Origin: Nymphalis io
Lineage: Eukaryota; Arthropoda; Insecta; Lepidoptera; Nymphalidae
Assembly (NCBI RefSeq): GCF_905147045.1
Contig: NC_065906.1
Span: forward strand, 7,874,001 to 7,938,000
DNA length: 64,000 nucleotides
Direction: 5' to 3'
The translations under genes were made by a program, and so were the position numbers. Below, in pieces: positions 46,249 through 57,630 of the stretch. Position 1 is the first letter of the stretch. The number at the start of each line of letters is the position of its first letter. Under the pieces are notes generated by a model. The model did not search any database. It was not told the origin of the DNA and saw nothing but the letters and a program-made list of their open reading frames with translations.

Positions 46249-47037
46249 AATATTACATTATAAGCTAAAAATGGTAGACACCTTTTGCCATATAAACATT
46301 ACCTTAGGTAAACAGTTTTTCAACTTTTCTTAAAATACAATAAAAATCAAAGCTTCATTTTTTTTTTTAATTATACAAATATTCTAATTTCAAAAATGTG
46401 CTCGAGTGATGTCACTCGATCGGGGACCAACCAAATTGTTAGGTATTGGAGTCCAAGCCAAAGAACAGTGGTTCTCAAAATCTTTCAAGCTATTACTATA
46501 AAATTTTATTGGTTTAGATATAGCTGTTAGTAATTATTTTTATTGGTTAAATACTTATTTAGAGTTTTCGGTTAGATGTAATTTTTTTCCGAACTAAATT
46601 TAGGTTCTCCTTATAAAATTCAATTCCTACTCTTGTGTGTTCTTGAGATAAAAATAAATAAGCTTTTGGGCAGCCGTTTGAAGTGGTGGACAAATTACCA
46701 CCAAAAAAAAAACATATTTAAATAACCAATATGGCACCAAGCATGGGAACTAAGATGTTTTGTCCATTGTACCTGTAATTACACTCACTCACTCACCCTT
46801 CAAACGAGAACAATTCAGCTTATTGATTGTTACAAATATTACATAAGCTAAAAATGGTAGACACCTTTTGCCATATAGTAATAATAATTAATAAACAAAA
46901 ATATAATTAGATAAACATTATCTTAGGTAAACAATTTTTTCAACTTTTCTTATAATACAATAACAATCAAAGATTGATTTTTTTTAATTATACAAATATT
47001 CTAATTTCAAAAATGTGCTTGAGTGATGTCACTCGAC
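46249..47037. repeat. Block bounded by two long direct repeats
   Basis: About 180 bp at 46249-46428 recurs at 46836-47037 with high identity (AGCTAAAAATGGTAGACACC, CCTTAGGTAAACAGTTTTTC, CTAATTTCAAAAATGTGC, TGAGTGATGTCACTCGA). The right copy has an extra 35 bp or so (AGTAATAATAATTAATAAAC). About 410 bp lies between, including a family C piece. Confidence 0.85.
46690..46825 (+). mobile_element. Family C fragment inside the direct-repeat block
   Basis: CATGGGAACTAAGATGTTTTG, TGTACCTGTAATTACACTC and TCACTCACCCTTCAAACG. Confidence 0.6.
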
Positions 47038-47225
47038 AGTTTGTTATTACAGTTGACAGGTAAAGATAAAGATCACATACACAAAGATAGATGTTTTAAA
47101 TAAGAATTGCTAATGTGTGTGTTGGTTTATATAGCTGATATATAGAAGAATTTATTTTAAACTTTTTATTACGCGACGCGTATATCGGCATATGTATCCT
47201 ACGTGTACGAAATAAGCTACCTACT

Positions 47226-47660
47226 TTTTTTTTTTTTTATATTCGCCGGGAGGGCAAATGACTCTACTCCACCTGATGGTAAGTGGTAGTAGAGTCCAAA
47301 CGCGACGACGGCCAGTACAGACGGGAAAAACGTTCTGCACTAGCCGCCTTCGCCTTGCCGGCCCGCAAGATGCCTCTTCACGCCTCGTTTGAAGGAACCC
47401 GGGTTGTAAGAGGAGGGGAACACGTGAGCTGGTAAGGAATTCCATTTTTTGGAAGTGCGACAAAGAAAGGAGTTGCCAAATTTCTTTGTTCGCGATGGAA
47501 TTGATGTCACAGTTAGGCGGTGACATCGAGAACCAGCTCGCGTGGACTTAAGAAGGAAGGGGGAAGCAGGAATTAGAGAGAATAATTCCTCAGAGCACTC
47601 GCCGTGATACAGTCGATAGAAAGCGCTTAGTGCTGCTATCTCACGACGCAATTGTAAAGG
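47226..47660 (-). mobile_element. LINE-2, longest copy in the window
   Basis: T-run (A-tail) at 47226-47238. The minus-strand frame ending at 47340 encodes the C-terminus of a LINE ORF2: SAFYRLYHGECSEELFSLIP, then FGNSFLCRTSKKWNSLPAHV, FKRGVKRHLAGRQ. This layout (LYHGECSEEL .. RTSKxWNxLP .. FKxxVxRHLxGRQ) is typical of insect LINE reverse-transcriptase C-termini. The 3' UTR has a hairpin with GACTCTACT and AGTAGAGTC arms around the 19-nt shared core at 47269-47287. Confidence 0.88.
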
Positions 47661-48542
47661 TTCAAGGGTGTTTGTGACCTTTACGTCGCCAATAATGCGT
47701 ACGGCACGTCACGTGCTAATAAATTATAGGTAATATACTTTTTATACTAGAGAATAATTTTAATTTCCGTCTACCTAAACAACATATTCTAAAGCGAAAT
47801 ATCTAAGTCCGAACAAAATCGAATAAAACTTTTTTATATTAACGACATTTGCTTCGGTTTTCAAAGCGTCTACATTCGTATCGCAGATGCAATTTTTTCT
47901 TAAAATTAATTGTGTTTCATAAAGTTAATAACTATTTGTAAAAATACATTGTTTAAATCTTAAAATGTTAAAGCGTTCGAAATTTGACGTAAACAAATGC
48001 CGCCATATAATTCTTGGTCTCCTACTTATTGAAAATCCAGCTAATGCTTTCTCCTGAAGCTTCTAAAAGATAAATTACTCTTGTATAAACAAATTTATAA
48101 AATATAAACACTTGGAAATATATGTAGATTTGTAATATATATAATTATAAGTCATGATGTTTTATTAAGCTGACTGCGTTCAGAAATTAAACAATAACGC
48201 ATAAAACAAAATGACGAACAATTGTAATAAACTGATACAAACTCATTTGAATTTTATAATTCAGATCATAGATAATATAATTCATGTGAGCTAAATAGGT
48301 TTATTAGTTGAACGTTTTCTTTCCCATCGTTGTAAAACTCAGCGATATAAAATGATCTATGCTGGAGGAATATCAGTTATAAAATGAATTACTTAATTAG
48401 ATATATAGAAATCAACTCATCACTTCGAAGTTAAGGATAGAAGTTATTTCATACTTAACTGTAATAAGGTAAATAAATTAATGGTAAAAGACATTTTTAA
48501 AAGGTTTTTTATCGCTCGGTACACGATAGGGCTAACCGAGAC
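47661..48542. other. Non-coding, nothing recognised
   Basis: A short segment near 48056 (GAAGCTTCTAAAAGATAAAT) recurs near 48902 (GAAGCTTCTAGAAGATAAAT). Confidence 0.45.
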
Positions 48543-48720
48543 TTTGAGCGTCAGACGAATAAGCCTAATATTTCGAGCGTCAGACGAATAAGCCTAATAT
48601 TTCGAGCGTCAGATGACGTCAGCGTAAGATTTCGAGCGTCAGATGACGTCAGCGTAAGATTTCGAGCGTCAGATGACGTCAGCGTAAGATTTCGAGTGTC
48701 AGATAACGTCAGCATAAGAT
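48543..48720. repeat. Minisatellite of six units, three with a perfect CRE site
   Basis: Two 29-bp units (48543-48571, 48572-48600) followed by four 30-bp units (48601-48720). The first three 30-bp units are identical and each carries the palindrome TGACGTCA (48614-48621, 48644-48651, 48674-48681), the classic CREB/ATF site. The fourth has decayed. Confidence 0.95.
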
Positions 48721-48954
48721 TTGTTATTTACACTTCAATTCTCGTGAGAACCTTGCAACTCACACCATTCTTAATATAAGTAAATTTCGTTTACTGTCGA
48801 ATTCCTTTGCCTGGAGAATCGTAGGTTTAGTATCAGGCCGTAGATGCGACAAAAATTCATTATTATCTGAACTGAACCAACATTTAAAATTTCAACTTTG
48901 TAGAAGCTTCTAGAAGATAAATTACTCTTAAAAAATTGCAGTTGATTTTTTATT

Positions 48955-49020
48955 TAATAGAACCGGGGATTGAAACGTGGGACCTTCACCTTATAAGCTA
49001 AACTACGGTGTCTACCTTAC
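48955..49020 (-). mobile_element. tRNA-like SINE head fragment
   Basis: On the minus strand: GTAGTTTAGCTTATAAGGTG and CACGTTTCAATCCCCGGTTC, an A/B-box pair at tRNA-like spacing. Confidence 0.4.
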
Positions 49021-49029
49021 ACTTTTACA

Positions 49030-49250
49030 CATTATACCGTCAAACAGTAATATTTTGTATTGGTGTGTTCTGGTCTGAAGGGTAAGTGAGCCAGTATAAT
49101 AAGATACACAAGGGACAATAGCCTCATAGATCTTATGGTTAGCAGCGCATTAACTGTCTAAGAGGCCATAATATTTCTTGACATACCGATAACAATTTAC
49201 CATAGATTCTTATTGCCTTATTTCCTAATATTCTATAATAAAAAAAAAAA
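49030..49250 (-). mobile_element. Family C, diverged, A-tailed
   Basis: TATTGGTGTGTTCTGGTCTG, GGGTAAGTGAGCCAGTATAA and CCTAATATTCTATAATAAAAA on plus. Confidence 0.75.
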
Positions 49251-49419
49251 ATAATAATAAATATAATAAATTTTGGTGAGTGAGTCGGTAGTTGAGATAT
49301 TCATTGAGTACGATTTTAAAAATCTTATCTAGACTTAACTATAAGTATATTTTTATTTAGTAATAAAAATAAAACGACTTAAATATTCTACGGTATCATT
49401 TATGCTAGAGCTTAGGATA

Positions 49420-49738
49420 AACATTTTTTTTATTTTTTTTTATTTTTTTTTTATTATAGAATAGGAAGGTGGACGAGCATATGGGCCACCTGATGGTAAG
49501 TGGTCACCAAACGCCCTTAGACATTGGCATTGTAAGAAATGTCAACCATCGCTTATAGCCAATGCGCCACCAACCTTGGGAACTAAGATTTTATGTCCCT
49601 TGTGCCTGTAATTACACTGGCTCACTCACCCTTCAAACCGGAACACAACAATATCAAGTATTGCTGTTTTGCGGTAGAATATCTGATGAGTGGGTGGTAC
49701 CTACCCAGACGAGCTTGCACAAAGCCCTACCACCAGTA
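49420..49738 (+). mobile_element. Family C, full length, possible target-site duplication
   Basis: Plus strand shows the T-run (tail of a minus transcript), AGAATAGGAAGGTGGACGAG and CACCTGATGGTAAGTGGTC, ending CCCTACCACCAG. TAAACAT flanks both ends. By the A-tail convention the transcript strand is minus. Confidence 0.9.
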
Positions 49739-50434
49739 AACATAAAACTTTAGAATATAAACATATATAATAAAATTAAGTTTAAATAAAACACTTTAAC
49801 TAAGATAAGCTAATGTCAGGCTTTGTTTAAGTTACGTTTATTTCATAGCACAATAGTGTAGGTATATCGGTATAAGTTATTAATTTTTAAACATAAAACA
49901 TCTAAGTATTTACACGTGAATACCTAAGCCAATAAATCCTAATACATTGTATGTACAATTAACAAGAGAATTATGGTAGTCATGAAAAACTCATAAATTC
50001 GCTATAACCACGCAAGGCCGAATGTTTATAACTTATGGCGTAGTTAAGTCGACTAGAAACATCTAAGGCATGCTTTAGCACTAAATCTAGGAATAAATAT
50101 TGTTCAACCTTTCATTGACTTTCATGGATTTTTACAAGCTTTTGTTTAATTTTAACTGTTTGTATGTGTGGTTTAACTATTGCACTACTATAAAAATTTG
50201 TTAAGCTGAAATTTTGCTGCGTGTTTGCCCATTTAAGAAATCACTGATTAAAAATATTAACTCTATGTACCTACATAGTTAAATAGTCAACATTTTATAC
50301 GAAAATTTGTTACCTATTTAAATATGTATGTATATATAATACTAAAATAATTATTCATGTATTTAAAGCTTTATTATTGTAGATGTAGCAAAGATCATAA
50401 AATTAAGCATATAATGTACTTGTCTACATTTAAT
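49739..50434. other. Non-coding, nothing recognised
   Basis: AT-rich. Confidence 0.5.
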
Positions 50435-50445
50435 AAGTATCTAAT

Positions 50446-50556
50446 CCGTAACAGCCTGTGAATGTCCCACTGCTGGGCTAAAGGCCTCCTCTCCTCTTTT
50501 TGAGGAGAAGGTTTGGAGCTTATTCCACCACGCTGCTCCAATGCGGGTTGGTAGAA
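50446..50556 (-). mobile_element. SINE-A, 5'-truncated at insertion
   Basis: Only the 3' 110 bp (plus: CTGCTGGGCTAAAGGCCTCC, AGCTTATTCCACCACGC). AAGTATCTAAT is at 50435-50445 and 50557-50567, a perfect 11-bp target-site duplication bounding the truncated copy. Confidence 0.93.
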
Positions 50557-51790
50557 AAGTATCTAATGTAAAGGAACATTATAGTATATAAAGACATAAT
50601 ATAATGCTCTGTCTTATTCCCTACACCGGTGACAGGAGGGCTCGTTTATTTTTCGTACAGACGATCAGAATTGTAATCCAACTCGGTAATAAATTGTATA
50701 GAAGTTATCTTTAACTTTGATTTTATGTACATATAAGTCCTCAATATAAATGATTCATTTAAAATTTAATACAGCAGCATTTAATAATGTATTTAAAAAA
50801 AAGTTAATTATAAAACTAAGGAGAAAATAATTTAAAAATAAAAGTTCGTTCATATATTTGTTACAACAAACTTTCTTATAATATAAATTGTCTTTTTAAT
50901 CTGTCAAAATAAGTTAAGCGAGTATACAGATTAAACAGTAATCAACAGAATGAATGCGGTATTTCGCACGTCCGGTCCGATATGGGCCTCAAGGGGCCTT
51001 TGTGGAACAATGGACAACATTAACCAACATTGTGAGTCCTACGTGACTTGTTGTAGAGTGCGAAGGAAGTCCGATAACGCTGTATGCCACCATTGTGAAC
51101 GGGAAATCGTAATTCATTCGGCTCTGAAATAGCACCACAATTCAGTACAAGCACTTTCATTGTATATGGGTCAAATTATTTTGTATCTTTTAAAGTAGAA
51201 ACACAAATAGCATGTTGTGCTTAATGCTAAGTGGACTAAGGCACGTGGGGCCTCAATACTACTGGAATTATACAGCATTACATGTTTTAATTTATTGTTT
51301 TTAGTTTGATTTATAATTATTTTAATTTGTGATATTTTATTCTGCTTTTATATAGTTTTTTCTGCTTTTAAATTCGTGCTTCTTTCATTACAATAAGTAC
51401 GTAGCTATAATACGTTTTATTTAAATATTTTTTTGTTAATAATATTTTGCAATATTTTGACCCTGATAAAAATAAAATTATATGTCTAAGGAGATAAAAT
51501 ATTTAAAGACATTGGTTCGGCCTTCATACAATGATAAGCAACATTGTAATTGTACTTTGTAGTCGTAAAATGGGCGTGACTTATTTTCAAAATGGCGTCA
51601 CATATAAACAAACTTACTTTGAAATTTGTCACGTTTCGTATTTTTTATAATGATAGGCGCCTTTTCTTAATGAAGGTATTACAATACATTTTAACATGAA
51701 AGACGTAGATTCTAATAATATCCTCTTTTTGACCACTTTAAATTGGGTAACTGCAATTTGAAATAGCTATCTATCTTTCTAAAAATCAAC
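50557..51790. other. Non-coding with a GC-rich island of unknown nature
   Basis: The island at 50950-51260 is open on both strands. Plus: 60 codons from ATG 50950 with several Cys. Minus: 43 codons after an acceptor-like GCTATTTCAG near 51128, starting SRMNYDFPFTMVAYS. No family recognised. Confidence 0.35.
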
Positions 51791-51791
51791 G

Positions 51792-51925
51792 GCCAAAACA
51801 AACGTTGTTTACTGGATAAATAGCGTAATATCTTGTCGTAATATAATGTCAAATCAATGATGAAAGAAAGAGAGAAATCGATATTTAACTAAGCCGTCGC
51901 TAAGCAACGTTTATAAGTAAGGACG
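51792..51925 (+). mobile_element. MITE-D
   Basis: Terminal inverted repeats AACGTTGTTTACTGG and CGCTAAGCAACGTTTATAAG around the core ATGTCAAATCAATGATGAAA. Confidence 0.65.
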
Positions 51926-52520
51926 AATCTAAACATTTATAATAGTATCAAAAGGAATACTTTAAAAACGCATTAAAGTTTTATGTCTATAGTCTAAATA
52001 TTTCATAATGAAAATATAGAACTACGTACCTATTTGCTTACGTCATTCTACATGGTGACAATGTGAAGTCAAGCACAAAAAAGTCAGAATGAGTCAATTA
52101 GTCACGTTAACATAGAAGAGGCGATATTATCTTAGAGGAGAAGAGGGTGACTTATAATTCCAACTACCCTATTAAATAATTAGCATAAGGGTTACAATGT
52201 TCAATGGGCTTCATGATACTTATCACAGTCATCATCATACTGTAAAAAAGTTTTTTTTTTGCTTTTGACAGATTCAAAACTATCAATCCGATTTAAGTAC
52301 GACCATAGACTATGTAGCATAGTTCAAACATTGTCTATTATGTGAAATAGATATCTACACCTATTAGGTATGTCAACGTACTTGGTCAGAGAGAAAATTA
52401 TGGAACGTCACGTAGGTATTACAAGTATTGTAAGTACCTAGCAGGTACCTATATTTGTAAATATAGAAAGAAAAGCGATTACTCTTTAATAACTTTCAAA
52501 TTATTATTTCACAGTATAAA

Positions 52521-52705
52521 ACTACGAATACTATAAATGTGAAAGTACTCAGTCTGTCTGTATGTCTTTCACGGCTACAACACTAAACCGATTTTGATGC
52601 AATTTGGATTAAAGCAAGCTTAACACCTGAGGGAGGGTTCTTTACTTACGCTACTTTTAACAACATCTGCACACCAAAACACGCGGGCGAAACCCGCTGT
52701 TATAA
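52521..52705 (+). mobile_element. Helitron-like element
   Basis: ACTATAAATGTGAAAGTACTC, CTGTCTGTATGTCTTTCACG, ACTAAACCGATTTTGATGC and the 3' CACGCGGGCGAAACCCGC. Confidence 0.65.
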
Positions 52706-54052
52706 ATATTATATAGTACTAACTATTCAATGTTTATCACACGCGGGTGGTCGGAACGAATAGATTATTAATATACTTAATTATAATTTTCGTCATAACC
52801 GCAATTGTTTTCACATTATTAATAAATATTAGTACAAATATCGAATCGAATATTATTTTAAATACTTGTAGAAAACATACGCTTATAAAGATCGGTAAGT
52901 ATGTATATTCTGAACCTAAGTGTGGTTAAGTGCAACACGCCGCTGCTTAGCGGACGTACTAACTTATGAATGATATGGTCTGACGCTCGCTGCTCTCTCG
53001 ACCTTACAGCTAGTGAGCTAATGTGATTATCATAGGAATCAACCTTGCAGCTATAAGAATGTATTTAAAATAAAAACACAACATTATCAAAATACAAAAT
53101 ATTTATTAAATGCAGCGTTACATTGAGTATTGATTGAGAATCTTGAGAGAGAGAAACATGTTTGGAACGATGTATATCTTCTATAGTCAAGACCTGACTG
53201 ACCTAGGAGACCTGAGCAAGGGAAAGAAACTAAGCGGGATATTTTTTTTACTTGAAAAGTTATTTTTTCAAAATTATATGTCAGGTACATATATCTATCT
53301 TTTATAATGTATTTTATATAAGCTATAATTTAAGGTAAATTAAAGTAATAAATCAATGAATACACCGAAGAAATTATAACCGCAGATTAGTTAATATTCG
53401 AACAATAAGACATTAGGTACAAGTATATATATAATGTTCAACGCTGTCGGACTATTGCTAGGAATCATTAATAATTGTCAGTACAAACGCTCCGCCCATT
53501 TGCGCAGGTACATTACGCCAGTAAAATCATATATTTAATGCAGAAATTTAAACTCTATTACAAGTACATAAGAGTTGAAAATATACAAGACCCTATGAAG
53601 TCCGCGAACCAGCCACGCCTTGGACGAAGGAATGATAAATGGCACCACATAATAAAACTAGTACCGTCAACCTTTGTCGACGTAAGGAAAATATACGCAA
53701 AGAAGTTTGATATGTATTCGTATATAAATAATGTAATAATAAGTACTTTCCTTCTCAACAATTGTGTATAGTGCTGTGATTAAGATATTCCAAATGTTAT
53801 CCAATTATCCAAAATGTTTTACGTGATACATTTTTGACAATCAATAAGCAAGTGTAACGTATAACGTGTAACGTTAACTTTATCATAATAATTATATCTC
53901 TACGTTGATAAGTATTTTTCGCCTTGGATGAGATAGTACATGTATAAATGTCATGCTGGTTCGCATGATTACAACGAAAAAAAAACAAACGAAACAATGA
54001 AAATGTAAACAAGGTTGCTTATAAGCAAACCACTAAATAAACGATACAAAAA
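52706..54052. other. Non-coding, nothing firm
   Basis: A 98-codon plus frame at 53475-53771 shows no known motif. Confidence 0.45.
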
Positions 54053-54195
54053 ATAACGGCCTTTAAAAACTTTGTTTAACGGGTGATTAGTTAAAGCTGT
54101 GTGTCTTCCTCTTTTGAATGTCAAATCATTAGTGATAGAAAGAGAAAATCAATGTTTAAAATAAAAAGTCACTATACAATATTTATAAGGCCGTA
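54053..54195 (+). mobile_element. MITE-D
   Basis: AACGGCCTTTAAAAAC at the left pairs with TTTATAAGGCCGTA at the right. Core TGTCAAATCATTAGTGATAG. Confidence 0.6.
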
Positions 54196-54486
54196 GAAAT
54201 TGAAATTCAATGTATATAAAGTGAATTACATATAATTCCTTAAACACAATCTATAATTTAAAACGACATTTCATGGACGATAAAACAAGTTTGTACCCTA
54301 GAGCCACATCGTGAGACTATTATTAATATAAATTGACAAATGTCATTAAAATATCACTTGCCATTAATATTGAGAACCGATCGCGATACACGTATGAATC
54401 ATAATTATTTTAAATTTAGACCTTAGCCATAAAATTATGGTCGTGGAGAATATATTTATAACAGGAAGCAGTTAAGTAAAAAAAGA

Positions 54487-54607
54487 AACAACCTTTATAT
54501 GTCCCGCTGATGGGCTCATATCTCCTGTCAATGCTAAAGTTTTGGCGTTTTTTCCAAAACGTTCATATAATGCGGCTTGGAAGATATATGTATGTGGCAG
54601 AATTTGC
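54487..54607 (-). mobile_element. SINE-A, old 3' fragment
   Basis: ACCTTTATATGTCCCGCTGA, TGGGCTCATATCTCCTG and ATGTGGCAGAATTTGCC on plus. Confidence 0.5.
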
Positions 54608-54614
54608 CATTGAA

Positions 54615-54822
54615 TTTGAAAATAGGCCATCTGATGATAACATAACACAAATGCGCCAGATTTGACAAACTAAGATCTTATGTCCCTCGTGCCTATTGTT
54701 TCACTGGCTCAATCACCCCTTAAACCGGAACACAAAAATATTAATATTTCTGTTTAGTAATAGAGTATCTGATGAATAGATAGTACCAACCGAGACGATC
54801 TCCACCGTCGAAAAAATAATCA
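54615..54822 (+). mobile_element. Family C, diverged
   Basis: ATAGGCCATCTGATGATAAC, AAACCGGAACACAAAAATATT and AGAGTATCTGATGAATAGAT. Confidence 0.65.
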
Positions 54823-55142
54823 CATGATAATTCAGTCTTGCTTGCCCAGATACATTACGTATTCTTGCCACAAAACCGACTCGACAAAAAAATCGGCCAA
54901 CTTATAGTACGTAGGCAGTTAAACCCTGCCAGTTTTTGACCCGTATTATATTACCAACAGCGTTATATACTTTTTCATTTGTTTGATAAGGGACAAACCA
55001 ATAAAAGAGCTACTCTATATGCGGGTGGAAAATGTTTTAGATATCGCCCGTACCTCGAACGCGTTTGATATCGACCAATGAAATCACGCCTTCAGGTAAC
55101 CCGTACATTTGATAATTTTTTTGAAACAAACGCACCGTAATC

Positions 55143-55425
55143 AAATCACCGGTGGTAGAGCTTTGTGCAAGCTCGTCTGGGTAGGTACCATCCACTCATC
55201 AGATACTCTACCGCAATACAGCAGTGCTTGGTATTGTTGTGTTCCGGTTTAAAGGGTGAGCGAGCCAGTGTAATTACAGGCACAAGGATATCTTAGTTCC
55301 CAAGGTTGGTAGCGCATTGGTGATGTAAGCGATGGTTAACATTTCTTACAATGTCTATGGGTGTTGGTGACCACTTAACATTAGGTGGCCAATATGCTCG
55401 TCCGCCTTCCTATTTTATAAAAAAA
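55143..55425 (-). mobile_element. Family C, full length
   Basis: GGTGGTAGAGCTTTGTGCAA to CGTCCGCCTTCCTATTTTAT plus A-tail, on plus. Confidence 0.9.
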
Positions 55426-56395
55426 ACGCTATGCGAAAAACTTGTAAATTGTATTTAATTGGTAATCTTTATTACTACAGTCATAAGCCAACCAAATGTC
55501 CTGAGTGGATCACACCATTTAACATACTACGATATTATAAACAATACTCTAGTATTTTTAAATAGTTATTTTTTTATCGCATAATATATTCGAGTTTGAG
55601 ATTTTTCAATACATACTTCTTAAGAGTATTCGATTCTACAATAAAATCCCTGAGATCATTTCACATTAACCACTGAATATGAACCTTGACTTGCTGGGGT
55701 GTTGGTTGTCTTCGTAGGATTCTGGAGCTTCTGGTATGTATAGTATTTGAACAGTCTTTTAATTCGGTCAAGTCTATTATGGATCGCAATTTATCGGTTT
55801 TAATCCAAAATCAACTTCATAGTCGTCCTTTGTGCACTCTTCACCAGTATTCCCAACGCATTTTGGCTCTGGTCGGTATAAAGAACAAAGCTTTTTGTCT
55901 GACGCGATATTGCAACCACACCATGGGATACGCCATCGTGGAATGGTATTTTACACATCGCATATTTGTTAAGGACTTTATATATTTTACTTTATACATT
56001 TTCTTTCATTAATGACTTCCGTTCGCTATCAGGCAATTCATTACTATATCTGTCTATATATCCATCTGGTCATAACGAGGCAGTAATTTGATCGCAATTA
56101 TAAACGGGTTGAACACCGTTAAGATATTCCACATTAATAAATAAATAAAATATGTAAAGGAGCTGTAGATATGTCAGTCATAAAGGCGATATAAACTTAA
56201 CTTGAAGTTAAACCTGCTGGAGTTGACGAGGCCAATGAAAACTTTTTATTGCCACTATGAAAGAGGGATCGCTTGAACCCCTACTATAGTTTTATATTAT
56301 AATTATATCAACATTAGCATGTGTCTATTAAAGGTTTTAATATGCTACACGTTTCCTATTGTACCGCTTATAATGTCATGTTTTTATTGTACAGT
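55426..56395. other. Non-coding with an open island
   Basis: Within 55686-56012, 108 codons are open on plus and about 49 on minus (55960 leftwards). No motif recognised. Possibly a transposon fragment. Confidence 0.35.
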
Positions 56396-56668
56396 ACAGT
56401 ACAGCCTGTGAATGTCCCAATACTGGGCTAAAGGAATCCTCTCCCTTTTTGAGGAGAAGGTTTGGAGCTCCAACGCGCTCTGGTGGAATACACATGTGGT
56501 AGAATTTCAGTGAAATTAGACACATGCAGGTTTCCTCACGATGTTTTCGTTCACTGTCAAGCACGAGATAAATTATAATCACAAATTAAGCACATGAAAA
56601 TTTAGTGGTGCTTGTCTGGGCTTGAACCCACGATCATCGGATAAGATTCACGCGTTCTTACCACTGGG
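56396..56668 (-). mobile_element. SINE-A, with GTACA tail repeats
   Basis: Plus starts TGTACAGTACAGTACAGCCTG (tail units), then the family body. The head lacks its first 11 bases (ends CCACTGGG). A short internal deletion removes the TTATTCCACCACG part. Confidence 0.85.
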
Positions 56669-57361
56669 TTCTTACTTTTATTGCATTTTATATTTAATCT
56701 TAATTATTGTCAGTTCTTTCGTTTAATTAGATGTCAACTATATCAAAAATATAGAATATAGTATAAGCTTATAAAACAATAACGTTTACGAATAGTTTAA
56801 CTAAAACAGTCCAGTTTTTTTTTTGTAACAGACATACTGTATGTTAAATAACATATTGCCCTTTAATTCTACAATAATGAATTGTATTTAGTATCTAAAA
56901 ATACATCACACACATCATACAGACGCAACTTAATTGTACATATTACATACATACATTGTAAATTTTACCATTCAATTTTCAATTAGTCAGCTCTTATCGT
57001 ACTTTAGTCTATAGCAAAATAATTACCAATGGATGAACATTAAACTCCGAAGGCAACATTTCGTCGACTAACGTTCGAGTTACCATAGTATGCGTCCAGT
57101 AATCGATGCGGTTTCCTGGATGCATATACGACGTAATTGTCTGAGTTCGCAAACAATAAGTTTTCAAAGCAAGAATATCACCTCGTATCACCCACGTTTT
57201 AATTAAATTGTTCACACTTGAAGTTTACAAATAGAAATTCGGTATCATTTGGAAAGTTCTATAACAACAGAATGAGCGAATTTGGGCGAATTTGTATATA
57301 TTTTAAATAGGACTTACTATTGTTAACCTTCGGATAAATAAAATATTGTACCTACCTATTA
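56669..57361. other. Non-coding with a coding-like minus frame
   Basis: At 57009-57227 the minus strand is open for 73 codons and includes TSYMHPGNRIDYWTHTMVT and DEMLPSEFNVHPLVII with balanced codon use. No family recognised. Could be a transposon remnant or an exon. Confidence 0.35.
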
Positions 57362-57630
57362 CTTGGTGGTAAGGCCTTGTGCAAGCATAGTTAGGTAACA
57401 CCCACTCATCGGGTATCCTACCGCCAAACAGCAATAAATATATATTCCGGTTTGAAGGGTGAGTAAGCCAGCGGCACAGACACAAGGGGACATAACATCT
57501 TACTTCCCAAGGTAAGTGGCGCATCGATGATGTAAGGAGAGGTTAATGTTTCTTCATCGCCAATGTCTATGTGAGTGGTGAGAACTTACCAACATGGTGG
57601 TCCATATACACGTCCGCCTTCCTATAATAA
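57362..57630 (-). mobile_element. Family C, diverged
   Basis: GGTGGTAAGGCCTTGTGCAAG, TTCCGGTTTGAAGGGTGAGT and CACGTCCGCCTTCCTATAAT on plus. Confidence 0.82.

Noticed and set aside
53475..53771. 98-codon plus-strand frame
   Set aside because: No start context, splice site or known motif; composition is like the surrounding AT-rich DNA in its second half.
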